From: Microbacterium aurantiacum
GTDB lineage: Bacteria; Actinomycetota; Actinomycetes; Actinomycetales; Microbacteriaceae
DNA: 64,000 nt
Reading direction: 5' to 3'
Assembly: GCF_021654035.1 (NCBI RefSeq)
Contig: NZ_JAJPDW010000001.1
Coordinates: forward strand, 496,001-560,000
Shown: piece by piece, positions 42,678-50,347 of the stretch
Numbering within the stretch: the stretch's first letter is position 1
Layout of the letters: every line of letters starts with the position of its first letter
Made by a program: the position numbers and the translations under genes
The notes under the pieces: model-generated
What the model saw: only the letters and a program-made list of their open reading frames with translations
Told to the model about the DNA's origin: nothing
The model's database searches: none

Positions 42678-44018
42678 ATGGATGGTTCAGGGCTCGAGGG
42701 CATCGCGGAAGCGATGAGGGCGGTGGTCGCGGCGGGCGGTGGCCGGCCGGTGACGGCGTTGTCGCCGGGGGCGTTGCTGGGCCTGGTGGAGGCGTTCGGG
42801 GCGTTGAAGCGTCACGTGGATGCGGGGCTCGCGCCGGTGGCCGCGGAGGTGGCGCGGCAGTCGCGGCGGGAGTTGGGGTCGGATTCCCTGGCGCGGAAGG
42901 CGGGGTTCTCCTCCGCTGCGGCGTTGGTGGCGACCACGGTCGGAACGAGCGTGGGGGAAGCGGTGCGGTGGGCGCAGGTCGGGGAAGCGACCGCACCCCG
43001 CATCGCCCTGACCGGGGAGGAGCTTCCCGCGTCGCATCCGCATGTGGCCCGCGCGGTTGCGGACGGTGTCCTCGGGATGACGGGGGCTGCGGCGATCACC
43101 GCCCTCCTGGACCGTGTCGCCCTCCGGGTGGATCCGGAACGGCTCGAGCGGGCGGAGGAGGAGCTGGTGGGGTTGGTGCCGGGTCTCCGTCCGGATCAGC
43201 TCGCGAAGCTCCTCGCGCGTGCGGAAGCGCACCTGGACCCCGACGGTGTCGCCCCCCGTCACGAGGACTGTGTCGCGGACCGGTCGTTCACCCTCCAGGA
43301 GCGCGACGGGATGCTGCACCTGACCGGGAAGCTGGATGCCGAAACCGGGGCACCGGTGAAAGCCGCGATCGAAGCGATCGTCGGCGGCGTGCTGCGCCGC
43401 AACGAACACGCCGACACGGACGGCGGAGAACGAGACCCCCGGTCCGTGAAACAGATCCAAGCGGACGCCCTGGCGGACCTGTGTCGTCACGCGATCGGAT
43501 GCACCGAAGTCCCCACCGGTCCGCAGGCCACCATCGTGGTCAGGGTGGACCTGGCAGGCCTCGAAGCCGGCACCGGGATGGCCACCATCGACGGGCTCAC
43601 CGCCCCGATCCCCGCCGGGGCCGTGCGGCGTCTGGCCGCGGACGCGCAGGTCATCCCGTGCGTCCTCGGCGGTGGCAGCGAGATCCTCGACTGGGGACGC
43701 ACCCGCCGACTGTTCACCCACGCGCAGAAGCTCGCGCTCGTCGAACGGGACGGGGGGTGCGTGTCGTGCGGGGCACCCCCGGCCTGGTGCCATGTCCACC
43801 ACGTCAACTGGTGGAAACGCGACACCGGCACCACCGATCTCGACAACGGGGTGCTGCTGTGCACCGGATGCCACCACCGCCTCCACGCCGACGGATGGGA
43901 CATCCACATCGACGGAACCGGCATCCACGCCGCCGTGTGGCTGATCCCGCCACCCTGGATCGACCCCCACCGCACCCCACGCCCCACCGGCACCCGCAGA
44001 TACACCCTCACCGCCTGA
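42678..44018 (+). CDS. DUF222 / HNH endonuclease domain protein
   Basis: This 446-residue protein of the 13E12/DUF222 family is often present in several copies in Microbacteriaceae and mycobacteria. The long N-terminal DUF222 region (about 1-330) includes GAAAITALLDRVALRVDPER and PGLRPDQLAKLLARAEAHLD. The C-terminal HNH nuclease shows CVSCGAPPAWCHVHHVNWWK, then NGVLLCTGCHHRLH: two CxxC zinc pairs with the HH motif intact. Function is unknown; mobile or defence roles have been suggested for the family. The 60 bases before it are AT-rich compared with the surroundings. Confidence 0.9.
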   Translation: MDGSGLEGIAEAMRAVVAAGGGRPVTALSPGALLGLVEAFGALKRHVDAGLAPVAAEVARQSRRELGSDSLARKAGFSSAAALVATTVGTSVGEAVRWAQVGEATAPRIALTGEELPASHPHVARAVADGVLGMTGAAAITALLDRVALRVDPERLERAEEELVGLVPGLRPDQLAKLLARAEAHLDPDGVAPRHEDCVADRSFTLQERDGMLHLTGKLDAETGAPVKAAIEAIVGGVLRRNEHADTDGGERDPRSVKQIQADALADLCRHAIGCTEVPTGPQATIVVRVDLAGLEAGTGMATIDGLTAPIPAGAVRRLAADAQVIPCVLGGGSEILDWGRTRRLFTHAQKLALVERDGGCVSCGAPPAWCHVHHVNWWKRDTGTTDLDNGVLLCTGCHHRLHADGWDIHIDGTGIHAAVWLIPPPWIDPHRTPRPTGTRRYTLTA

Positions 44019-44052
44019 GGCGCGGCAGGGGCGGCTGAGCGCGCCTCGGACG

Positions 44053-44958
44053 TCAGGCCAGGTACGCGTCGACCAGCAACGGTCCACGGATGCCGCGGAG
44101 TGTGTCGATCAGCCGCGTCAGCGTCGCCCGGTTCCACGACGAGACCTGCAGGTCGTGGGGCCCGAGGAGGTCGAGCTTCCCGGTGCGGATGCGCACGACC
44201 TCCCACTTCGCCGCGCGGAGCGCCCGGTCCTTCCGGCGGTCGGCATCGGCGCGCCTGCCGACGTGCTCCAGTCCATGCCGACCGGTGCTGTCGTACTCGA
44301 TCGCGACCCGCAGCTCGGTGAGCACGATGTCGGGCCACACCTCGACGTGGTCGAAGAACGGCCGGGCGACCCGCACCGCGTTCAGTCCGGGAGTCAGGGC
44401 CAGCGCGCCGAAGAGATCGGCTCGCATCTGCCCTTCGATCGCGGACGCCGGACGGGGTGCGCACTCGGACACGAAGGGTGTGCCCACGGGCAGTGTGGGG
44501 GTTTTCGCGCAGATTCGCTGCGGCGCCTTCGGCTTCCGTGCTCGGAGCACGGCGCGCTGTGCTGTGGCATCCGGCGCGCCGCGGACCCCCGCAACGCCGG
44601 GCGAACCCGAACTCGGCACCGTCACCGAGTCGCGCATCGGCAGCGCCGGCGCGGGGCGGGCGCGCTGCGTGCACTCCGGGCACCACGCCGACCGCCGTCG
44701 TTCCCGCCCGGGGCGGTGGCGCTGCTCATCGGGGGTCGCAGCGAACGCGTGGCCCGCCTCGCACTGCCACAGCAGCAGCACGTCCGCCGCGGGCGGGATC
44801 TGGCTCAGGACGATTCCCGCGTTCAGCTCGGGGTGGTACTGGCGGATCAGCGCGGGGAAGGCCGCCCATGCCTCGCGATAGGTGCCCATCGGATACGGAA
44901 CCTCGGCACCCTTGGAGAACTGCCGGCGCGCCCACCACAGCTCGACCCGCTCCGCCAT
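44053..44958 (-). CDS. zinc-ribbon protein with nuclease-like C-terminal domain
   Basis: A 301-residue protein from ATG 44958. Residues about 1-95 hold a zinc-binding module: LWQCEAGHAFAATPDEQRHR with CxxGH, then WCPEC. The C-terminal half (about 190-301) reads like a PD-(D/E)xK/Vsr-type fold: FFDHVEVWPDIVLTELRVAI (a D), then EYDSTGRHG (an E) and RRKDRALRAAKWEVVRIRTG (a K-containing helix and strand). This suggests a DNA nuclease. It lies next to dinB, 28 bp away on the same strand. Function is unproven. The middle (100-150) is Pro/Ala-rich linker. Confidence 0.7.
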   Translation of the reverse strand: MAERVELWWARRQFSKGAEVPYPMGTYREAWAAFPALIRQYHPELNAGIVLSQIPPAADVLLLWQCEAGHAFAATPDEQRHRPGRERRRSAWCPECTQRARPAPALPMRDSVTVPSSGSPGVAGVRGAPDATAQRAVLRARKPKAPQRICAKTPTLPVGTPFVSECAPRPASAIEGQMRADLFGALALTPGLNAVRVARPFFDHVEVWPDIVLTELRVAIEYDSTGRHGLEHVGRRADADRRKDRALRAAKWEVVRIRTGKLDLLGPHDLQVSSWNRATLTRLIDTLRGIRGPLLVDAYLA

Positions 44959-44986
44959 GGAGGAAGAGTAGGGCCGGCATCCGACA

Positions 44987-46183
44987 TCACTCGTGTTCGG
45001 GAAGCACCGGCGTCGACCAGCCGGGGTCGCGTCCGAGCTGGGTCGCCCGCGCGACGGAGGACGCGCCGAAGCGATCGCGCACCGCGTCGAGGACCGTGTC
45101 GAGCCGCGCGCCGTCCTCCCAGTCGAGGGGGAGCTCGGGGGGAGCGGCGTCGGCGCGCTCCAACTGCGAGAACGACACACCGATCAGGGTGATGCCCCGG
45201 TCCGCGATCTCGGGGAGCGTGGACTCCATCAGCCCGCGCGCGACGTCGAGCAGGACCCACGTGCGGTCGGTCGGTGAGCGGAGGCTGCGCGAACGGGTCG
45301 CCTTCGCGAAGTCGCCGAATCGCAGCCGCAGCACGACGGTGCGGCTGGCGCGGTTGTGCTCGCGCAATCTGCGGCCGAGCCGGTCGATGATCTGGGTGAG
45401 GATGAGGTCGAGCTCCTCGGGCGTGCGCGGGCGCGTGCCGAGGGCGCGCTGCGAGCCGATCGACCCGCGTCGCTTTGTAATGTCCACCGGTCGCGGATCG
45501 CGCAGCCGCGACAGCGCGTGCAGGTGCGCACCCGCCGCCCTGCCGAGGAGTCGTTCCGCGGTCGCGGCTTCCAGCTCGGCCAGCTCGCCGACGGTGTGGA
45601 TGCCGAGACCGTGAAGCTTCGCAGCCGTCGCCTTCCCGACGCCCCACAGCCGCTCGACCGGCAGGGGCAGAAGGAACTCCTCCTCGCGATCCGGCTCGAC
45701 CACGAGGAGACCGTCGGGCTTGCTGACGGCGCTGGCGACCTTCGCGAGGAACTTCGTGCGGGCTACGCCCACCGAGATGGGAAGTCCCGCCTCCGATCGC
45801 ACCCGCTCGCGCAGCCGCGCGGCGATCTGCGTGGGCGTGCCTGCGATCCGCCGGAGCCCGCCGACCTCGAGGAACGCTTCGTCGATCGACAGACCCTCCA
45901 CGAGCGGGGTCGTGTCGTGGAAGATCGCGAACACCGCTCGGCTCGCCGCCGAGTACGCCTCCATCCGGGGCGGCACGACCACAGCATCGGGGCACAGCTC
46001 CCGTGCCTGCCTCCCGCCCATCGCCGTCCGCACTCCGCGCGCCTTCGCCTCGTAGCTCGCGGCCAACACCACGCCGCCGCCCACGATGACCGGCCTTCCC
46101 CGCAGCGCCGGCGCGTCGCGCTGCTCGACCGAGGCGTAGAACGCGTCGAGATCGGCGTGCAGCACCGTCGCCTCGTCCCGCAT
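44987..46183 (-). CDS. dinB: DNA polymerase IV (Y-family)
   Basis: This 398-residue translesion polymerase starts at ATG 46183 after GGGAGAG. Catalytic motifs: VLHADLDAFYASVEQRDAPA (first Asp) and EGLSIDEAFLEVGG (SxDEAF). YSAASRAVF belongs to the palm/fingers. LWGVGKATAAKLHGLGIHTV is the helix-hairpin-helix of the thumb, and the little-finger domain follows. It copies past damaged bases at low fidelity. No beta-clamp motif is obvious at the very end (STPVLPEHE). It is probably damage-induced, but I see no clear LexA box just upstream. Confidence 0.94.
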   Translation of the reverse strand: MRDEATVLHADLDAFYASVEQRDAPALRGRPVIVGGGVVLAASYEAKARGVRTAMGGRQARELCPDAVVVPPRMEAYSAASRAVFAIFHDTTPLVEGLSIDEAFLEVGGLRRIAGTPTQIAARLRERVRSEAGLPISVGVARTKFLAKVASAVSKPDGLLVVEPDREEEFLLPLPVERLWGVGKATAAKLHGLGIHTVGELAELEAATAERLLGRAAGAHLHALSRLRDPRPVDITKRRGSIGSQRALGTRPRTPEELDLILTQIIDRLGRRLREHNRASRTVVLRLRFGDFAKATRSRSLRSPTDRTWVLLDVARGLMESTLPEIADRGITLIGVSFSQLERADAAPPELPLDWEDGARLDTVLDAVRDRFGASSVARATQLGRDPGWSTPVLPEHE

Positions 46184-46275
46184 CCGCTCTCCCTCTCCGT
46201 GCCCGGATCGTCCCACGCGCCGGCGACATCGGAACCCGCGGGCCGCGCCCGATGACATCGACCATCGTTCTCAAT

Positions 46276-46305
46276 TGCATGAATACATAGCGATTTGTTT
46301 ATGCA
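46276..46305. promoter_or_regulatory. ArsR/SmtB-type operator candidate
   Basis: TGCAT (46276) and ATGCA (46305) bound an imperfect, AT-rich 30-base inverted repeat. Read inwards, the arms TGCATGAATACAT and TGCATAAACAAAT match at 10 of 13 bases. It sits 18 bp upstream of the ArsR-family start, as expected for an autoregulated zinc sensor. Confidence 0.55.
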
Positions 46306-46322
46306 TCGGGCATGATCGACGA

Positions 46323-46643
46323 GTGATCACGGAACCGGGGCTCGCCGAGGCCGCCCAGCTGTTCAAGGTTCTGGGCAGCGAATCACGGCTCGGTCTTCTG
46401 CGCCTGATCGGCGCGGAGCCGCGGACGGTCGGGGTGCTGGTGGAGGCGACGGGAATGTCGCAGCCGCTGGTGTCCCAGCATCTGCGGACGCTCCGTCAGG
46501 TCGGACTGGTGACCACCAGCCGCACCGGCAGAGAGGTCACCTACGCCCTGGCCGACCGTCACGTCGCCCACGTGATCGAGGACGCGCTCGCGCACGTCCA
46601 AGAACCCCATCCCACCGATCAGCACACGAGGAGCACACCATGA
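46323..46643 (+). CDS. ArsR/SmtB family zinc-type metalloregulator
   Basis: This 106-residue winged-helix repressor starts at GTG 46323 (ITEPGLAEAAQLFKVLGSES). The recognition helix region is MSQPLVSQHLRTLRQVGLVT. Near the C terminus the alpha-5 zinc motif D-x-H-x10-H-x2-E is complete: Asp78, His80, His91 and Glu94 (DRHVAHVIEDALAHVQE). That spacing is known from SmtB/CzrA zinc sensors. It should leave its operator when zinc is high. Its stop overlaps the start of the next gene, which encodes a histidine-rich peptide, so both answer to the same signal. Confidence 0.88.
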   Translation: MITEPGLAEAAQLFKVLGSESRLGLLRLIGAEPRTVGVLVEATGMSQPLVSQHLRTLRQVGLVTTSRTGREVTYALADRHVAHVIEDALAHVQEPHPTDQHTRSTP

Positions 46644-46795
46644 GCACGACAGAGACCCACGCCGAGCACACCGTCGCCGAGCACGCCCACGGTGAGGCCT
46701 GCGGGCACGAGACCGTCGCCCACGACGACCACGTCGACTACGTGCACGACGGCCACAAGCACGCGCCGCACGGCGACCACTACGACGAGCACTGA
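46640..46795 (+). CDS. 51-residue histidine-rich metal-binding peptide
   Basis: The ATG at 46640 lies within the stop of the ArsR gene (ATGA). The 51 residues include 13 histidines, 1 cysteine (Cys21) and many Asp/Glu (HAHGEACGHETVAHDDHVDY, then DGHKHAPHGDHYDEH). There is no signal or membrane segment. It resembles the His-rich peptides annotated as zinc-related beside ArsR genes in actinobacteria and would bind zinc, perhaps as a buffer or chaperone. It is too short for many gene finders. Confidence 0.75.
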   Translation: MSTTETHAEHTVAEHAHGEACGHETVAHDDHVDYVHDGHKHAPHGDHYDEH

Positions 46796-46802
46796 GCTCG
46801 GG

Positions 46803-47546
46803 TCACCCGCGCAGCACCTCGGCGAGGTCTCCGGCGGGGAGGGCGATCCATCCCTCCACCGCGGCGACCTCGCCGAGGTGTTCCGGCACGGGATGCGTCC
46901 GTCCACGACGGTGCGCGACCGTGGCGAGCGCGGCGATGAACGCGTCGAACGCGTCCGCGGACCGCGTCATCAGCTCCCGCTGGGGAGCGGTCGTCACGAT
47001 CGGCGCCGCCGCCGCGAGGACGCGTTCCAGGGCCACGGCCCGCACGCCCGTGTCGACCTTGTACCGCGGCTCGAGCAGGCCCCACACCCGGAGCGACGCC
47101 GCCGGGTACACCTCGACGAAGCGTCCCGATCCGGCGCGGTCGACGTCCTCCCCGGCGCGCGCGAACCGGTCCAGCAGCACCGCGCACCGCATCGCCGTCA
47201 GGCCCAGGCGGTCGGTCGCGACGCTGAGCGGCCACCGCCCGGTCCTCCGGTGCACCTCCGCATCGGTCCGGCGGTAGGCGAGGGCGCGACGCCCGTCCTT
47301 CCCGACCGGCGCCACCGCCGGCATCCGCCCGTCCGCGTGGGCGCTGACGAACTCCACGAAGGCCACCGGCCAGCCGAAGGCGCAGTCGATCCCGACCCCG
47401 TCGGCACCGTCCGCGGCGGCGACGATCGCGTCGTCGTCCGCGCCGACGCGCAGGTCGACGAGTCGCAGGATGCTCGGGCCGACCTCGAGCCGGGCGACGG
47501 CCGTCGCGGCGGGCTCGGCCGCGAGGTCGACACCCACGCAGATCAC
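46803..47546 (-). CDS. DUF429 family protein
   Basis: This 247-residue protein has the DUF429 pattern: CVGVDLAAEPAATAVARLEV at the N terminus (RNase-H-like first strand with Asp), GVGIDCAFGWP, LAYRRTDAEVH and DAFDAFIAALATVAHRRGRT with acidic residues near the end, as in RNase-H-like nuclease folds. The biochemical role is unknown. It converges on the small His-rich gene, with only 7 bases between the stops. Confidence 0.85.
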   Translation of the reverse strand: MICVGVDLAAEPAATAVARLEVGPSILRLVDLRVGADDDAIVAAADGADGVGIDCAFGWPVAFVEFVSAHADGRMPAVAPVGKDGRRALAYRRTDAEVHRRTGRWPLSVATDRLGLTAMRCAVLLDRFARAGEDVDRAGSGRFVEVYPAASLRVWGLLEPRYKVDTGVRAVALERVLAAAAPIVTTAPQRELMTRSADAFDAFIAALATVAHRRGRTHPVPEHLGEVAAVEGWIALPAGDLAEVLRG

Positions 47547-47651
47547 CCGCTCACCCTACGACGTACCCACGGGCGACGTCTCCGGCCCGCACACACGGGA
47601 TCGTCAGTCAACACGCAGACGGTGCTCGACTGCGCTCGCTAACCTCTGTCC

Positions 47652-48029
47652 ATGTCTGCGTCCTCGGCGTCCTTCTACGGCCCTTTCGAGAGGGAGATCC
47701 GCGACGACATCGCCCATGCGGAACGCAGCGGCAACGTCTGGAGCCGCTCCATGCGTCGGAGCCGCGCGTTCATCGCCCGGCATCCGCTTCTCCAAGTCGC
47801 GTACCGCATCGCGATCGGCGTCGTCGGCACCGCCGTCGCCGTCCTCGGGCTCATCCTCGTGCCTCTTCCCGGGCCCGGCTGGCTGGTCGTCTTCCTCGGG
47901 CTCGCGATCCTCGGCACCGAGTTCCACTGGGCCCGCCGCATCTCGCTCTGGGGCAAGCGCATGCTCGAGCGCTTCTGGACGTGGTGGCGCGCGCGCCGCG
48001 CCGCACGTCAGGCGCGCTCGACCGGCTGA
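47652..48029 (+). CDS. PGPGW-motif small membrane protein (TIGR02611 family)
   Basis: This 125-residue protein has two hydrophobic segments (about 50-72 and 74-90) joined by the diagnostic LVPLPGPGWLVVFLGLAILG turn, then a basic C terminus rich in Trp and Arg (GKRMLERFWTWWRARRAARQ). The family is widespread in actinobacteria; function is unknown. It overlaps the convergent MFS gene by 22 bases at the ends. Confidence 0.85.
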   Translation: MSASSASFYGPFEREIRDDIAHAERSGNVWSRSMRRSRAFIARHPLLQVAYRIAIGVVGTAVAVLGLILVPLPGPGWLVVFLGLAILGTEFHWARRISLWGKRMLERFWTWWRARRAARQARSTG

Positions 48030-49387
48030 GGGTTCCGGATGCCGAGGAGCGAGGTGATCGCTCCCGCGAAGAGCAGGGCCGCGGTGGCGATCGCCGCCCG
48101 GTGGAACCCGGTCGCATCCAGTGCGCCTCCGACGATCGCCGCCAGCACCGCGACCGCCACGAGCCCCGCGATCCGCGCGACGGCGTTGTTGACGGCGGAG
48201 GCGATCCCGGAGCGCTCGGTCGACACGGCGCCGAGGACGGCCGCGGTCAGCGGCGCGACGGTCGCCGACAACCCGAGCCCCATGAGCAGCATGCTCGGCA
48301 GCATCTGCCATGGATAGGAGAACGGCTCGCCGACGGTCAGCAGCAGCAGCGCCCCGATCCCCATGACGGCGGGGCCGAGCGTCATGAACCACCGCGGTCC
48401 GACCCGACCGCTCCACGTACCGAAGCGAGAGCTCAGCAGGATCATCAGCACCGTCACCGGGAGGCTCGCCAGCCCCGCGAGCGTGGCCGGGAAACCCACC
48501 TCCTGCTGCAGGTAGACCACCACGACGAACCCGTTGAGCGACAGTGCCGCGTAGACGAAGAAGGTCGCGACGTTCCCCGCGGTGAAGATGCGCGCGCGGA
48601 ACAGGTCCAGCGGAAGGATCGGCGCGCGCACGCGCCGCTGACGCAGCACGAAGGCGGTGAACAGCACCACTCCGAGCCCGCCGGGGATCCAGATCGCGGG
48701 TGAGGCGGCGCCGAGGTTCGGCTGCTCGATGAGCGCGAAGACGATCCCGGCGAGGCCGAGCGTGCACAGCACCGCCCCGAGGACGTCGATCGCGGCATCC
48801 GGTGCCCGGGTGTCGCGGAAATCGCCGCGCGCGAGGAGGACCAGGGTGACCGCGATCGGGACGACGTTGATGAGGAACGCCCACCGCCACGACGCGGTGT
48901 CGACGAAGACGCCCCCGATGACGGGGCCGGCGATCATCGCCGTGGTCGTCATGGCCGTCCACAGGCCGATCGCCCGGGCCTGCGCGGGCCCGCGGAAGTG
49001 CGCGGTGATCAGGGCGAGCGAGCTCGGGACGAGGAACGCGCCGGCCGCCCCCTGCACGGCCCGCGCGATAATCAGCACCTCCGCGGTCGGCGCGGCGGCG
49101 ATCGCGACCGACGCGATGCCGAAGCCCCACAGGCCGATGCGGAGCACGAGGGTGCGTCCGAACGCGTCGCTGACCGAACCTGCGACCAGGATGAGCGCGC
49201 CGAGGGTGATGAGATAGGCGTCGACCACCCCCTGCTGGGTGGTGAGCCCGCCGCCGAGCTCGTCGCTGATGGCGGGGAGGGCGACGGTGGCGACGGTGGA
49301 GTCCAGGAACGCCACGAACGAGCCGAGCACCGCCACGGCGAGCACCGTCCGCTGCGTTCCGGTCATGCGGGCGGCGGAGTCTGTCAC
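48008..49387 (-). CDS. MFS transporter, DHA2-type drug exporter
   Basis: This 459-residue major facilitator protein has about 14 membrane segments. AVLGSFVAFLDSTVATVALP is the motif of 14-TM DHA2 exporters (LDxTVxNVALP type). DAYLITLGALILVAGSVSDA FGRT-like motif A follows, and GAAGAFLVPSSLALI matches antiporter motif C. It probably exports drugs or toxic metabolites in exchange for protons. There is no linked regulator: the neighbours are the convergent PGPGW gene and the divergent DUF1206 gene. Confidence 0.9.
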   Translation of the reverse strand: MTDSAARMTGTQRTVLAVAVLGSFVAFLDSTVATVALPAISDELGGGLTTQQGVVDAYLITLGALILVAGSVSDAFGRTLVLRIGLWGFGIASVAIAAAPTAEVLIIARAVQGAAGAFLVPSSLALITAHFRGPAQARAIGLWTAMTTTAMIAGPVIGGVFVDTASWRWAFLINVVPIAVTLVLLARGDFRDTRAPDAAIDVLGAVLCTLGLAGIVFALIEQPNLGAASPAIWIPGGLGVVLFTAFVLRQRRVRAPILPLDLFRARIFTAGNVATFFVYAALSLNGFVVVVYLQQEVGFPATLAGLASLPVTVLMILLSSRFGTWSGRVGPRWFMTLGPAVMGIGALLLLTVGEPFSYPWQMLPSMLLMGLGLSATVAPLTAAVLGAVSTERSGIASAVNNAVARIAGLVAVAVLAAIVGGALDATGFHRAAIATAALLFAGAITSLLGIRNPQPVERA

Positions 49388-49469
49388 GCGCTCACGTTAC
49401 GCCTCGACACTGTCGGCGTCCCGCGTCAACCCCCGATCCGCGTCGGCCCGGATCGCTATCGTCCCGAAC

Positions 49470-50273
49470 ATGAGTGCTTCGAAGGATGCCGCGCGCAAGG
49501 CCCAGGACTCCACCGCGTTCCGCGTCGCCGCCCGGGTCGGCTACGTGGTCCTCGGACTCCTCCACCTCGTCATCGGGGCGATCGCCATCTCGATCGCCAC
49601 GGGAGCCGGTGGCGGCGAGGCCGATCAGAGCGGCGCGATGCAGCAGATCCGGGAGGCCCCCGCCGGGGTCTTCGCCCTGTGGGCGGTGGTCGTGGGGCTC
49701 GCGGCGCTCGCTGCCTGGCAGATCGCCGAGGCGCTGCTGGAGCGCGACCCCGACACGAAGAAGGCCTGGGCGCACCGGGTGAAGTACCTCGGCACCGCGG
49801 TGACCTACCTCGCGATCGGCTTCACCGCGGCCGTCTTCGCCGCCGGCGGCAGCTCCGACTCGGAGGACTCGGCATCCTCGTTCAGCCAGACGCTCATGGC
49901 GGCGCCGGCGGGGGTGTTCCTCGTGGGACTCGTGGGTCTCGTGATCCTCGGTATCGGCGTCGCGTTCGTCTTCCGCGGCGTGACGCGGAAGTTCGAGGAG
50001 AACCTCTCCCTCCCCGGGGGAGCCGCACGCAAGGGCATCGTCGCCTTCGGCGTCGCCGGGTATGTGGCCAAGGGCATCGCGATCGGCGTCGCCGGCATCC
50101 TGTTCCTCGCCGCGGCGGTCACCCACGACCCGGAAGCCGCCGGCGGCCTGGACGCCGCGCTCAAGGCGCTGGTCGAGCTGCCGTTCGGCCCCGCGGTGCT
50201 GTGGGTCGTGGGAGTGGGACTGATCCTCTACGGCCTGTTCTCGATCGCCCGCGCCCGCTACGCGCGCATGTGA
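49470..50273 (+). CDS. DUF1206 membrane protein
   Basis: This 267-residue protein, from ATG 49470, has six hydrophobic segments arranged as three similar two-helix repeats. Each begins with a pattern such as ARVGYVVLGLLHLVIGAIAI, VKYLGTAVTYLAIGFTAAVF or AFGVAGYVAKGIAIGVAGIL. That three-fold repeat is the hallmark of DUF1206. Function is unknown. The gene is 75 bp before glgX on the same strand. Confidence 0.88.
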   Translation: MSASKDAARKAQDSTAFRVAARVGYVVLGLLHLVIGAIAISIATGAGGGEADQSGAMQQIREAPAGVFALWAVVVGLAALAAWQIAEALLERDPDTKKAWAHRVKYLGTAVTYLAIGFTAAVFAAGGSSDSEDSASSFSQTLMAAPAGVFLVGLVGLVILGIGVAFVFRGVTRKFEENLSLPGGAARKGIVAFGVAGYVAKGIAIGVAGILFLAAAVTHDPEAAGGLDAALKALVELPFGPAVLWVVGVGLILYGLFSIARARYARM

Positions 50274-50347
50274 GCGACCGCCTACTCGGTGCCGCCCCCG
50301 CGGTCAAGGGCGGCGCGAGGGAGGCTACCTGGCCTAATCTGAGCGAC

